From positions 685,001 through 749,000 of the forward strand of contig NC_011989.1 in assembly GCF_000016285.1 (NCBI RefSeq): a DNA stretch of 64,000 nucleotides. Direction: 5' to 3'. The stretch comes from Allorhizobium ampelinum S4 (GTDB taxonomy: Bacteria > Pseudomonadota > Alphaproteobacteria > Rhizobiales > Rhizobiaceae). Both the position numbers and the translations under genes were made by a program. Every line of letters begins with the position of its first letter. Within the stretch, counting starts at the first letter, position 1. Below the pieces are notes generated by a model. The model saw nothing but the letters and a program-made list of their open reading frames with translations. It made no database searches and had not been told where the DNA came from. This document shows, piece by piece, positions 38,118 to 47,135 of this stretch.

Positions 38118-39242
38118 TCAAATAAAGGATCTCAGATATTCAGAAAGACACAGAATGGCCATCGCCTGCCCATAGGGCATCGAGGTCAGCTTGATAGTGC
38201 GATAGAAATCGAGATCCGAACCCATGGCGGTGCCGAAGGACACCTGGTTCAATTCGCCCTTGGCGTCGATATTGGCAATGACGCCGCGCACCGCGCGTTC
38301 CGCCACGGGCCGATAGTCCGCGCTGATATACCGTTTGCGCACCGCCTTCATCAGCCCATAGGCAAAACCGGCGGTGGCCGAGGCTTCCAGATAGCTGCCC
38401 TCGTCATCGACCAGCGTGTGCCAGAGGCCGGAAGGGTCCTGATATTTGGCAAGGGCTGCGGCCTGACGGTCGAGCGTAGAGAGTAGATGACGCCGCACCG
38501 CGTCGCCTTCCGGCAATTGCAAGAGATCGATGAATTCCGGAATGGCAATGGTCACCCAGGAATTGCCGCGGGCCCAGAGTGCGCGGGCAAAATTATGATT
38601 GCCATCGAAGGTCCAGCCATGGAACCACAGGCCGGAGGCGCGGTCGGCGAGGTATTGGCTATGGATCAGAAACTGATACTTCGCCTCTTCCAAATAGTCC
38701 GGGCGGTTCAACAGCAGGCCGATCTTGGCGAGCGGCATGACGCTCATCATCAGCGTATCGTCCCACATCTGCTGGTCGTTGACGCTGTTATAGACGATAT
38801 GCTGCAAACCGCCTTCGCGCGTGCGCGACATCTCATGCATCACCCACTCGGCCCAGGTTTCCAGATAGGGGATAAAGGCCGGGTTGGGCGCATGTTCATA
38901 AAGGCAGGCGAGCGTCAGAAACGGGCAGACCGTGTTGATATTCTTGGTCGGGGTTCCCTCGGCAAGCCGTGCCGAGAACCAGTCGGTGATAACAGTCATC
39001 GCCTTGGCATCGCCGGTCTGCTGCCAGTATTTAAACAGACCGTAAAGCCCGATACCATGGGTCCATTCCCACCCGGCCCAGCCCTTGGTATCGATCACCC
39101 GCCCATCGTCCAGCCGCAGCAGGAATTCCCCTGTGGTGTCCGTGATGTTGATCAGATTGTCCGTCAACCGGCCAATCAGCTCGACAACCTCATTGCGCGT
39201 CACAAAACGCTCCGGCTGCGCCAGCAAAGGATGCATGGTCAT
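38118..39242 (-). CDS. Glycoside hydrolase family 105-like protein (unsaturated rhamnogalacturonyl hydrolase type)
   Basis: About 374 residues from ATG 39242, which has GAGGAGGAG just upstream; the frame is open to 39290. The protein is an (alpha/alpha)6-barrel type with WEWTHGIGLYGLFKYW, DDTLMMSVMPLA, RALWARGNSWV and EASATAGFAYGL, the motifs of GH105/GH88 enzymes such as YteR. These remove unsaturated galacturonic acid from pectin fragments. No signal peptide is present, so it acts in the cytoplasm on imported oligosaccharides, a good fit to a plant-associated bacterium. Substrate is inferred from family. Confidence 0.82.
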   Translation of the reverse strand: MTMHPLLAQPERFVTRNEVVELIGRLTDNLINITDTTGEFLLRLDDGRVIDTKGWAGWEWTHGIGLYGLFKYWQQTGDAKAMTVITDWFSARLAEGTPTKNINTVCPFLTLACLYEHAPNPAFIPYLETWAEWVMHEMSRTREGGLQHIVYNSVNDQQMWDDTLMMSVMPLAKIGLLLNRPDYLEEAKYQFLIHSQYLADRASGLWFHGWTFDGNHNFARALWARGNSWVTIAIPEFIDLLQLPEGDAVRRHLLSTLDRQAAALAKYQDPSGLWHTLVDDEGSYLEASATAGFAYGLMKAVRKRYISADYRPVAERAVRGVIANIDAKGELNQVSFGTAMGSDLDFYRTIKLTSMPYGQAMAILCLSEYLRSFI

Positions 39243-39471
39243 GGTTACTCCTCCTCGACGCCCTCCACAGCGTCGGGGTGAAGGGAGCATAGACAGGAGG
39301 GGATTGCAAGCAGGAGGCGCGTCAGCTGGAGTTCGGCGGGTGAGGCGAACACGCTTTCGACATTGACTTTATCTTTTGGGTGGGATGGTCTGACGAAAGA
39401 TGATCATTGCCATACAGCATATGGGCACCATCTATTTGGCAGAATCTCTCAAAATAAAAGGGGTTGAGCCC

Positions 39472-39870
39472 ATGGACATCAAGAGAAACGGCACCCAGCC
39501 TTCCACCAAAGGTCCATCGGACTGGTTTTCCGGCACGGTCCGCATCGATCCGTTGTTTTCGCCCAACGATGCCCGCCGCGCCGCCGCAGCCTGCGTGACA
39601 TTCGAGCCCGGCGCACGCACCGCCTGGCATACGCATCCCCTCGGCCAGACACTGATTGTCACCGCTGGCCTCGGCCTCGTGCAGCGCGAGGGCGGCCCGA
39701 TCGAAACCATCAATCCGGGTGACGTCGTCTGGTTCGAGCCCGGCGAAAAGCACTGGCACGGTGCCTCCGCGACCACAGCCATGACCCATATCGCCATTCA
39801 GGAGCAGCTGGATGGAAAGGTGGTCGACTGGCTGGAGCAGGTGACGGACGAGCAGTATCGATCCGTGTGA
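39472..39870 (+). CDS. Cupin-domain protein
   Basis: 132 residues from ATG 39472; the frame is open to 39400 but the extra part is not family-like. Cupin motif 1 gives [13 protein letters not shown] and motif 2 [16 protein letters not shown], which supply the metal-binding histidines. Proteins of this type often sit with carboxymuconolactone decarboxylases or quinone-handling reductases; here it is alone. The reaction is not known. Confidence 0.82.
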   Translation: MDIKRNGTQPSTKGPSDWFSGTVRIDPLFSPNDARRAAAACVTFEPGARTAWHTHPLGQTLIVTAGLGLVQREGGPIETINPGDVVWFEPGEKHWHGASATTAMTHIAIQEQLDGKVVDWLEQVTDEQYRSV

Positions 39871-39940
39871 TTGGGTTTACGCTCCGCCACAACAATGCGC
39901 CGCATTCGAGACGCCCGGGCGCATACCTGTGACGGCGACG

Positions 39941-41347
39941 TCATTGGTCCTTGTCGTGTGCATTTTGTGGAAAGGTGATCTCTGTCGTGAAGCCCTTGGT
40001 TGGCAGCACGTCGAACCGGAAGCCATGCAATTTGGTAATCGCGGCCACCAAGGTCAATCCCAACCCCAACCCTCTTGTGTGGCGGCTTCGGTCTGAGCGG
40101 TAAAAGCGCTGAACAAGGAGATTTCTCTCGCTCTCAGGCACGCCTGGGCCAGTGTCGCTCACGCGGAGCGCTTTTCGCTCGTCTTCCACGACAAGGCAAA
40201 CATCGATCCTGCCGCCCTCGGGCGTGAATTTTATCGCGTTATCAACGAGATTGGCGACGGCCTCGAAAATCAGATCCCGATCTCCATGAACGACAATGTC
40301 GGCATTTGCCCTCACTGTCAGTGTCAGCTGCTTCTCTTCAGCAATGGGCTCGTAGAGGTCCCCGACTTCCAGCACGAGCTCCGCGAGTTCCACTTTGTCA
40401 AATGCCTGAAGTCGGCGCGCTTGTTCAATCTCTCGAACACGCAAAATGGCTGTGACGATGGAGATCGCGTGGTCAATTCCTGAAATCGCCCGATCCATGG
40501 CGATCTGCATGTCCTCAACGGAGGTCGCATTGCGCCGAGCCCTTTCCAGGCCGAGGCGCACTCTGGCCAGAGGTGTTCTCAAATCGTGGGCTATATCGTC
40601 ACCGACGGCGGCGAGGTCCTCGATGAAGGCCTGCATCTCGTCGAGCATGCCGTTGACGATTTGGGCAAGGTTGTCGAGCGGGTCCTGCACATTGCGGTAG
40701 GGAAGGCGCTGTTTCAAATCGCCCGCAACAATCTGTGCGATCCGGATTTGCATTTCGTTGACACGCCTGTGGGCGTTCAAGCCAAAAAACACCGCCGCCG
40801 CCAGGCCAAACGTCAGCACCGGAACCAGGCCAAACAGCAGCCCTCTTTCCACCATGGATGCGGCCTGCTCATTATCGGCCGTGCTCCAGCCAACGAACAG
40901 AATATTGCCATCTGGCAGGCGTCGCGCAACCGCGCGCGCCCGCTGTTGTTGCGGTGGTGTTTGGTCGGTGCGAACAATGGAGACCTGTCTGGGCGGCATA
41001 TCCAGCGCCAGACCCGACGGAAATTCCTGGACAGTTCCCGACACACGGTGGCCATCGGCTGTGAAAATACCCGTTGGCTTCACCCGTCGCGGGTCTTGCC
41101 TCACGCGTTCCTCATAGGCATCCATCCGCCCCAGAAGAGCACCTTGCGTGATGACGCTTGCTTCTTGCAAAACCAGCTCATCCAGTTGATTGATCAACTC
41201 GCGGCCAGTGGTCTGGACATAGGCAAAGCTAAAGCTCAGCACCATGGGAACGGTTATCGCCGTCACCAACACCACCACATAGCGGAAACGGGATTGCCGG
41301 ACCCATTCAATCGGGCGCGCGAAGTACAAAACCTTCTCCACGAACAT
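39941..41347 (-). CDS. Two-component sensor histidine kinase
   Basis: 468 residues. Two membrane spans (about 24-46 and 172-195) flank a periplasmic sensor of about 125 residues. A HAMP-like linker follows, then an H box DDIAHDLRTPLARVRLGLERA (about residue 253), an N box NLVDNAIKFTPEGG and G boxes DTGPGVP and GLGLGLTL. It overlaps the end of the response-regulator gene by about 40 bp in the same direction, so the two are co-transcribed as a pair. The signal is unknown. Confidence 0.88.
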   Translation of the reverse strand: MFVEKVLYFARPIEWVRQSRFRYVVVLVTAITVPMVLSFSFAYVQTTGRELINQLDELVLQEASVITQGALLGRMDAYEERVRQDPRRVKPTGIFTADGHRVSGTVQEFPSGLALDMPPRQVSIVRTDQTPPQQQRARAVARRLPDGNILFVGWSTADNEQAASMVERGLLFGLVPVLTFGLAAAVFFGLNAHRRVNEMQIRIAQIVAGDLKQRLPYRNVQDPLDNLAQIVNGMLDEMQAFIEDLAAVGDDIAHDLRTPLARVRLGLERARRNATSVEDMQIAMDRAISGIDHAISIVTAILRVREIEQARRLQAFDKVELAELVLEVGDLYEPIAEEKQLTLTVRANADIVVHGDRDLIFEAVANLVDNAIKFTPEGGRIDVCLVVEDERKALRVSDTGPGVPESERNLLVQRFYRSDRSRHTRGLGLGLTLVAAITKLHGFRFDVLPTKGFTTEITFPQNAHDKDQ

Positions 41348-41984
41348 TGGAGATCATCGGGTGATCTCCCGGATGATCAATTTTTCGCCTGAGCCGACCC
41401 ATATGCACATCGATGAGGTTTGAATCGGGAACGAATTTATATTTCCAGACTTCCTCAAACAGCATTCCTCGCGTCAGAAGCTGTTCGCAATGGCGCATCA
41501 TATATTCGAGCAGCTTGAATTCACGGGGAAGAAGCTCAATCTCTCTTTCGCCGCGGCAAGCGCTGCGCTCCAGAAGGTCAAGCTCAAGCGGTCCAACCCG
41601 CAGCACTTTTGCCGACATGTCAGCGGGGCGGCGAAGAAGGGCTTCCACGCGGGCGACAAGTTCGAGGATCGCAAAGGGCTTGGTGAGATAGTCGTCGCCA
41701 CCGGCCCGCAGGCCGCGCACACGGTCGTTGACGGCGCTGAGGGCACTGATGACAAGCACAGGCGTGCGAACCTGTTCGCGCCGCAATGTATCAATCACAG
41801 CAAGGCCATCCATACCAGGCAGCATACGGTCAACGATCAGGATATCTGCCCCGCCATTCCTTGCGCGTTCAAGGCCCCTGGCACCATCGGATTCCCAGTC
41901 AACGGCGTATCCGTAATCTTTCAGCTCAGCGCAGATATCTTGTGCCGTATCTTCATCATCCTCAATAAGGATAACTTTCGCCAT
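41307..41984 (-). CDS. OmpR-family response regulator
   Basis: 225 residues. A receiver domain has acidic residues at the N-terminus (EDDED), phosphoacceptor D52 in LIVDRMLPG and lysine in YLTKPF. The C-terminal winged helix contains DVHMGRLRRKI and ISNVRGEGFVL. It is the upstream gene of the kinase pair. It is divergent from mqo across a 345-bp gap; regulation of the mqo/ndh genes is possible but unproven. Confidence 0.9.
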   Translation of the reverse strand: MAKVILIEDDEDTAQDICAELKDYGYAVDWESDGARGLERARNGGADILIVDRMLPGMDGLAVIDTLRREQVRTPVLVISALSAVNDRVRGLRAGGDDYLTKPFAILELVARVEALLRRPADMSAKVLRVGPLELDLLERSACRGEREIELLPREFKLLEYMMRHCEQLLTRGMLFEEVWKYKFVPDSNLIDVHMGRLRRKIDHPGDHPMISNVRGEGFVLRAPD

Positions 41985-42329
41985 GGCCTATTCCTTGGTG
42001 CGTCGGTCCCTCCATAGATGTTGCAGGTCATCCATTATTGCCAGAGCACACGCGCGTTTCAAATACCGGTTTGCTGTTTCACTCCTACGGTTTTTCAAAA
42101 AATAGCGCAATTGTGCGGTGTGTGATTCAACGCGCGGATGCACATAATCAGGCTTGCCTCCGGGGCGGGATGGCCGTTCTTAAATTTCTATTTAATGGCT
42201 TTTGTCATTTCACTGCGTCAAACCCCAGCACCTGCGCGACAGAAAGTCGCGTGCTGACTTGTGACTATATGGTGCGATCGTCAAAGCCCACGGCAATCGC
42301 AGTCGCCCTTAAACTCAATTAGGTGCCAG
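41985..42329. promoter_or_regulatory. 345-bp divergent intergenic region with a leader hairpin before mqo
   Basis: No coding frame is convincing here. A hairpin CGCGAC / GTCGCG (42235-42240 and 42246-42251), extended by CAGCAC / GTGCTG arms outside it, lies about 75-100 bases before the mqo start and may sit in its mRNA leader. Several short AT-rich stretches upstream could hold promoters. Confidence 0.4.
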
Positions 42330-44042
42330 ATGCCCGTTCATCGTAAAGACAACCCATCCATTGCCGCAGGCATCCAAGGCCCGGTTTTGAGCCGCCGTCA
42401 GCTTTTGGGATCGGCAGCCACCGGGGCGGTCGTTCTCGGTGCGACCTCTGTGCCAAGCTGGGCGCAAGCACCGGAAAAAACCGTGGATGTCCTGTTGATC
42501 GGTGGCGGCATCATGAGTGCGACGCTGGGTGTTTTGCTCAGCCAGCTTGAGCCGAACTGGACGATTGAAATGCTTGAGCGGCTCGACGCCGTGGCCATGG
42601 AAAGCTCCAACGGCTGGAACAATGCCGGCACGGGGCATTCGGCCCTGGCCGAGCTGAATTATTCGCCGATGGATGCGAAAGGCAATGTGCATATCGAAAA
42701 GGCGATTGAGATCAATTCGGCCTTCCAGATCACCCGCCAGTTCCTCGCCCATCAGGTTGATGTTGGCGTGTTGAAAAATCCGCGCTCGTTCCTCAACTCG
42801 ACACCGCACATGAGTTTCGTCTGGGGCGATGAGAACACGGCGTTTCTTGCCAAGCGGTTTGAAGCGTTGAAAGCCAGCCCGCTGTTTTCCGGCATGCAGT
42901 TTTCGACCGATCATGACAAGATTGCCGAATGGGTGCCGCTGATGATGGACGGGCGTGATCGCGCCCAGAAGCTCGCCGCCACCTGGAGCCCCCTTGGCAC
43001 CGACGCCGATTGGGGCGAGGTGACCCGTCAGTATGTCACGCATCTGAAGAGCCATCCAAACTTTGCGCTGCGCACCTCCACCGAAGTGCAGGCGATTGAA
43101 AAGACCAGCGACGGATCGTGGAACGTCAGCACCTCCAATCGCAAGGATGGATCGTCGACCACCGTCAAGGCGAAGTTCGTGTTCATCGGTGCGGGCGGTG
43201 GTGCGTTGCACCTTCTGCAGATGGCCGGCATTCCTGAAGGCGATGACTACGCGGGCTTCCCCGTGGGCGGTTCGTTCCTGGTCTGCGACAAACCAGAGAT
43301 CGCAAACCAGCATTTTGCCAAGGCCTACGGGCAGGCTTCCACCGGTGCGCCGCCAATGTCGGTTCCGCATCTCGACACCCGCGTGTTTGAAGGCAAGCGC
43401 CACTTGTTGTTTGGCCCCTTCGCAACCTTCTCGACAAAGTTCCTGAAGGAAGGATCGCTGTTCGATCTGCCTGCGACAATCACGCTCGAAAACATCTGGC
43501 CCATGCTGAAAGTTGGCTATGATGAGTTTGATCTGGTCGAATATCTGGCCGGGCAGCTTTTGCTGTCAGACGCAGATCGGCTGGAGGCCCTGCGCGCCTA
43601 TTTTCCCAATGCCAAGGCCGAGGATTGGCGCCTTTGGCAGGCCGGCCAGCGCGTTCAGATCATCAAGAGAGACGCCAAAAAGGGCGGCATTCTCAAGCTC
43701 GGAACAGAAATTGTGGCGGCCAAGGATGGCAGCATTGCCGCCCTGCTCGGCGCTTCTCCGGGCGCGTCAACGGCTGCACCGATCATGCTGGATCTGCTCC
43801 AGAAAGTGTTTGCCGAGAAATTGGCGACACCGGAATGGCAGGAGAAGGTGCGCACCATGGTGCCAAGCTATGGCGTCAACCTCAATGAGAACCCCGACAT
43901 GCTGGCCAAGGAATGGGCGGCGACGGCAGAGCGCCTTCAACTGACGCTCGCACCACCAGCAATCGACATGTCCGCAATAACAAAGCCAGGCGTCAGCGCA
44001 CCGGCGGCAGACATCAAACGTGTGCCGGACATGGCGCTGTAA
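42330..44042 (+). CDS. mqo: Malate:quinone oxidoreductase with a Tat-type signal sequence
   Basis: 570 residues from ATG 42330 (AGGTG upstream). The Mqo fold is clear: [15 protein letters not shown] (FAD), [35 protein letters not shown], and [15 protein letters not shown]. It oxidises malate to oxaloacetate and reduces quinone. The unusual point is the N-terminus: [17 protein letters not shown] then PSWAQA, a twin-arginine motif, hydrophobic core and AxA cleavage site. If used, the enzyme would sit on the periplasmic face. It is followed by ndh, another quinone-reducing dehydrogenase. Confidence 0.92.
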   Translation: MPVHRKDNPSIAAGIQGPVLSRRQLLGSAATGAVVLGATSVPSWAQAPEKTVDVLLIGGGIMSATLGVLLSQLEPNWTIEMLERLDAVAMESSNGWNNAGTGHSALAELNYSPMDAKGNVHIEKAIEINSAFQITRQFLAHQVDVGVLKNPRSFLNSTPHMSFVWGDENTAFLAKRFEALKASPLFSGMQFSTDHDKIAEWVPLMMDGRDRAQKLAATWSPLGTDADWGEVTRQYVTHLKSHPNFALRTSTEVQAIEKTSDGSWNVSTSNRKDGSSTTVKAKFVFIGAGGGALHLLQMAGIPEGDDYAGFPVGGSFLVCDKPEIANQHFAKAYGQASTGAPPMSVPHLDTRVFEGKRHLLFGPFATFSTKFLKEGSLFDLPATITLENIWPMLKVGYDEFDLVEYLAGQLLLSDADRLEALRAYFPNAKAEDWRLWQAGQRVQIIKRDAKKGGILKLGTEIVAAKDGSIAALLGASPGASTAAPIMLDLLQKVFAEKLATPEWQEKVRTMVPSYGVNLNENPDMLAKEWAATAERLQLTLAPPAIDMSAITKPGVSAPAADIKRVPDMAL

Positions 44043-44063
44043 ATTCTGGCCTTACGCGAGAAT

Positions 44064-44155
44064 GAATGCGCGCCTTGGCGTGCATTCGGCTGATCCTGGC
44101 AAAAATATATGTCCTCGCATGCAGTATTGTGTGTTTTATGAAGCGCACAATACTG
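44064..44155. promoter_or_regulatory. Hairpin and inverted repeat between mqo and ndh
   Basis: A long hairpin (GAATGCGCGCC / GGCGTGCATTC, 44064-44087) follows mqo. A second dyad has arms CAGTATTGTGTG (44122-44133) and CGCACAATACTG (44144-44155), with one mismatch. Neither has a T tract. The first may end mqo transcription and the second may be an operator for ndh. Confidence 0.55.
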
Positions 44156-44284
44156 TAGCATCAGCGCAAAGGTGATGAGTTGCGTGCCAGACCATCGGCC
44201 AGAATTTCAACTGTAATTTTCTGCACATGGTCTGCGTTTACATTGAGCTGAATTTCACCCGGTATAAAAAGAGAAAGATCGATC

Positions 44285-45562
44285 ATGAGTGATCATCACG
44301 TCGTGGTTGTTGGTGGCGGCTTTGGCGGGCTTCAGCTGGTCCATGATCTCAAAGGCAGCGGAGCGCGGATAACGCTGATTGATCGGCGAAACCATCATCT
44401 TTTCCAACCTCTTCTCTATCAGGTTGCAACAACCATTCTGTCCACGTCGGAAATCGCCTGGCCAATTCGCCATCTCTATAGCGACCGGCAGGAGGTTTCG
44501 ACATTGCTGGGTGAAGTCGGCGGCGTCGATGTCGCTGCAAAGCAGGTCATGTTACGCAGTGGGGCATCCATATCCTACGACACGCTTGTTCTGGCCACCG
44601 GAGCGACCCATGCCTATTTCGGACGCGATGAATGGGAGCCTGTGGCACCGGGCCTGAAGACGCTTGAGGATGCCACGACAATTCGCCGCCGCCTCCTTCT
44701 TGCCTTCGAGCAGGCAGAAACCACCTCTGACCCGGCGATGCGTGAGGCGCTTCTGACCTTCACCATTGTTGGGGCCGGCCCAACAGGCGTCGAACTTGCC
44801 GGTATTATCGCCGAGCTGGCGCACAAGACTCTCCCCAAAGAATTTCGCGCCATCGATACCCGCAGGACAAAAGTGATCCTGGTCGAGGCGGGCCAACGTG
44901 TGCTGCCAAGCTTTGCGCCGGAACTGTCTGTCTATGCACAAGGCGTGCTGGAAAACCTCGGTGTTGAGGTTCGTCTTGGACAGCCCGTCACACAGTGCTC
45001 AAGCGACGGCGTTCAGATTGGTGAACAGTTCACTCCAAGCCGGACGATCGTCTGGGCGGCTGGTGTTCAGGCATCAGCCGCTTCGCGTTGGCTTAGTGTT
45101 CCCGCCGACAGGGCGGGTCGCGTGGTTGTAGGGAAGGACCTTACCGCGCCAGAAATGCCGGATGTTTTTGTGATCGGTGATACGGCGTCGGTTATGCAAG
45201 GCAATAACACGCCCGTACCAGGTATTGCGCCTGCCGCCAAACAACAGGGCGCCTATGTCGCCAAAGTGATCAAGGCTAGACTGAAAGGCAAACCCGCTCC
45301 CGCGCCATTCCATTACCGGCATCAAGGGAGCCTTGCCACCATCGGCCAGAGCGCGGCCATCGTTGATTTTGGCAAGGTAAAGCTAACAGGTAGTCTCGCA
45401 TGGTGGATATGGGGTCTCGCCCATATCTATTTTCTTATCGGCACGCGCTCAAGACTCGCCGTTGCATGGAGCTGGTTGTGGATTTATCTCAGCGGCCAGC
45501 ATAGTGCCCGCCTGATTACTCAAAAAGAGACGATGAGGGATGAAGGGCAGGCGAGAAAATAA
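44285..45562 (+). CDS. ndh: Type II NADH:quinone dehydrogenase
   Basis: 425 residues. The FAD motif GGGFGG is at residues 10-15, and the NADH-binding motif IVGAGPTGVELAG lies near 163-175. GDTAS near the C-terminal third and a hydrophobic tail segment LAWWIWGLAHIYFLIG anchor the protein to the membrane. It oxidises NADH without pumping protons. It sits downstream of mqo in the same direction with a 240-bp gap that contains a possible operator. Confidence 0.92.
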   Translation: MSDHHVVVVGGGFGGLQLVHDLKGSGARITLIDRRNHHLFQPLLYQVATTILSTSEIAWPIRHLYSDRQEVSTLLGEVGGVDVAAKQVMLRSGASISYDTLVLATGATHAYFGRDEWEPVAPGLKTLEDATTIRRRLLLAFEQAETTSDPAMREALLTFTIVGAGPTGVELAGIIAELAHKTLPKEFRAIDTRRTKVILVEAGQRVLPSFAPELSVYAQGVLENLGVEVRLGQPVTQCSSDGVQIGEQFTPSRTIVWAAGVQASAASRWLSVPADRAGRVVVGKDLTAPEMPDVFVIGDTASVMQGNNTPVPGIAPAAKQQGAYVAKVIKARLKGKPAPAPFHYRHQGSLATIGQSAAIVDFGKVKLTGSLAWWIWGLAHIYFLIGTRSRLAVAWSWLWIYLSGQHSARLITQKETMRDEGQARK

Positions 45563-45619
45563 AATTAATAAATGATATCGTAATTTTAAGAAGCGTAGCG
45601 ACCAGACCGAGATTAAGGT

Positions 45620-45817
45620 TGCGGATGGAAGGGCTTCGAGACAGTGGAATTCGCCACTCTTGAATGGGTCGGCTGGTTCAACCACCGACGACTTCTCGAG
45701 CCGATCGGGAATATACAGCCAGCCGAAGCCGAAGAGCGATATTACGCCATGCTGGACGAAGCAGCCATGGCCGCATAACTTAAGCAAAATGGCCTCCGGC
45801 AAACCCGGCGCGGTTCA
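45620..45817 (+). mobile_element. IS3-family insertion-sequence remnant (3' end)
   Basis: The last 49 codons of an IS3-family OrfB transposase are readable from about 45632 to the TAA at 45776-45778 (TVEFATLEWVGWFNHRRL, then LEPIGNIQPAEAEERYYAML). The sequence then continues to an inverted-repeat end with GCCTCCGGCAAACCCGG, closing at 45817. The 5' part, with the DDE residues, is missing, so the element is inactive. It ends exactly where a reverse-strand gene loses its sense. Confidence 0.85.
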
Positions 45818-45990
45818 ATCTGATCAGCAAGCGCGATAACGTAAATTGCCTCTTCTTTAATCGCAAAGAGTCTGTAACCTATCCCCTCAGCGGACACTAC
45901 TGCGCCGTCGCTCTCGTCGCCAACCATCAGCATTCCGCCACCCTCTCGAATGCGGTCTATTCTGCGCTTCGCTGACTTTTCTTCCGTCAT
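45818..45990 (-). pseudogene. Hypothetical gene truncated by the IS remnant
   Basis: The 5' part of a reading frame (MTEEKSAKRRIDRIREGGGM.. to ..AIYVIALADQI) is intact, but its 3' end is replaced by the IS terminal repeat. Translation would continue into IS sequence to 45742. No family is recognised from the 57 residues left. Confidence 0.65.
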
Positions 45991-46020
45991 GAGCCTACGT
46001 TTAACGACTAATCGGCGGTG

Positions 46021-46452
46021 CTATCGTATCCCGTTCTCAAGAAAGACCGCGTCCAACCTGTCTACAATTCCTTGTATCCAAGGGGGTATGCGTGACGCAG
46101 TGATGCGCCATTCCTGAAAATCGCGAACTGCTTTGTCCCAATCGGGAAAGCCACTCGCTGTAGCAATTTTCGTTTTATTGTCTTCGGTTGTCTTGAGCAT
46201 TGTCAAAGCAATCGCTTGCTGCTCATCCAGAAATTTCACGATGCTAAGATGTAACTCAGGGTGTTCGCTTGCGATCTGTGACGCCAGCCGTTTGAGGCGC
46301 GGTGAAGCCATTGCGAGGATATCAAGCGCTCTGCCGACCTCACCGGCGACTTCGGCGTTCAATCGGGATACCTCGGCGCGTTTATCGCTTCGGCGCATCG
46401 CTTGATCGCTACCCATGCCGATTAGCGTAAGCAGCCACGAAATAAAATCCAT
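46021..46452 (-). CDS. Hypothetical protein next to the element's left border
   Basis: 143 residues with a short hydrophobic N-terminus (MDFISWLLTLIGMGSDQ), then a mostly helical, charged body. No family is recognised. It lies between the IS scar and the phage-like element's attachment site in a patch that seems to collect insertions. Confidence 0.55.
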   Translation of the reverse strand: MDFISWLLTLIGMGSDQAMRRSDKRAEVSRLNAEVAGEVGRALDILAMASPRLKRLASQIASEHPELHLSIVKFLDEQQAIALTMLKTTEDNKTKIATASGFPDWDKAVRDFQEWRITASRIPPWIQGIVDRLDAVFLENGIR

Positions 46453-46614
46453 GCGCGCCCCCTGGAATGTCCCATTGCCAAGTTGCGCAGATTATAAGGG
46501 ATTCGCAAGGGAAAGAATATCGCGTGCTGATCCGCAAGAATGACCCGGAAAAGTGTTCCGGTTACTCTTTTCAGATCTTCTCTAAGTAATTGATTGCATT
46601 GATAAAAGAGATAT

Positions 46615-46658
46615 TGGCTGGGGAACCTGGATTCGAACCAAGATTAACGGAGTCAGAG
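46615..46658 (-). other. Attachment site: displaced 3' half of tRNA-Gln(CUG)
   Basis: Read on the minus strand, this is GGACTCTGACTCCGT (anticodon CTG in its loop) followed by the T arm GGTTCGAATCC and GGTTCCCCAGCCA. It is the 3' part of a tRNA-Gln with no matching 5' half: the acceptor partner TGGGGAA and D arm are absent. This is the usual mark of a tyrosine-recombinase att site. The complete tRNA-Gln should lie at the other end, just right of the window, on the minus strand. Confidence 0.82.
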
Positions 46659-46688
46659 TCCCCGTCCTATTATTGTAATACCAGCGCA

Positions 46689-46710
46689 TTTTCTCCAACT
46701 TTGGAGAAAA
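46689..46710 (+). promoter_or_regulatory. Dyad covering the ribosome site of the first element gene
   Basis: Perfect arms TTTTCTCCAA and TTGGAGAAAA, two bases apart, end six bases before the ATG at 46717, so GGAG of the ribosome site lies inside the right arm. It can act as an RNA hairpin that hides the site or as an operator. A related dyad precedes the portal gene. Confidence 0.5.
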
Positions 46711-46716
46711 CGCAAG

Positions 46717-46929
46717 ATGAAAGATCAATGCGTTACCGTAGAATTTCCAACTGGAAATCGGATAAACGACGAACTGCTTGCTGAAGTTTCGGCGTGGCTG
46801 AGCGAGAACCGTGATCGGTGCGGAACTCGCCTTATCCCCACGTTGAAAGAGAAGTTCGGCCTCTGCAATCTTGAGGCTATCGAAGCGGCAAAGCGCGCCC
46901 ATGCTCTCCAGTACGGGAGGGCGGTGTAA
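46717..46929 (+). CDS. Small element protein, unknown
   Basis: 70 residues, MKDQCVTVEFPTGNRINDEL..., with a short helix-turn-helix-like stretch near CGTRLIPTLKEKFGLCNLEAIEAAKRA. It could be a small DNA-binding regulator. It opens a three-gene run whose members overlap by one to four bases, ending in the replication-initiator-like gene. Function is not recognised. Confidence 0.6.
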   Translation: MKDQCVTVEFPTGNRINDELLAEVSAWLSENRDRCGTRLIPTLKEKFGLCNLEAIEAAKRAHALQYGRAV

Positions 46930-47135
46930 TGGGGAAGGCATCTAACCAGCGCTACAAGGCGCGTAAGCAGGCCAATAAGAAGGCCGCCATCACGTTCGAC
47001 AATGCGACACCAAGCCAGATGGCGGCTTTGCTTGCAGAGCGTGAACAGCTGATCGCGAATGCTGAGAAGAGGCTTCCAAAGCATAAGGCGGCCCTGTACG
47101 CCCGGCCAAAGGGTGGGGAGGGTCGCAACAAGTGA
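46929..47135 (+). CDS. Small basic element protein, unknown
   Basis: 68 residues, strongly basic at the N-terminus (MGKASNQRYKARKQANKKAA), with a helical middle. Its ATG shares a base with the upstream stop, and its end overlaps the next gene by four bases. It may bind nucleic acid; no family is recognised. Confidence 0.6.
   Translation: MGKASNQRYKARKQANKKAAITFDNATPSQMAALLAEREQLIANAEKRLPKHKAALYARPKGGEGRNK

Noticed and set aside
42038..42322. A 94-codon frame in the gap before mqo
   Set aside because: No ribosome site and no domain, and it covers a hairpin region likely to be the mqo leader.
42315..43403. A 362-codon open frame on the minus strand, antisense to mqo
   Set aside because: It is a shadow of the high-GC mqo gene. 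The translation is rich in His, Arg and Gly, has no domain and no ribosome site, while the plus strand encodes a full Mqo.
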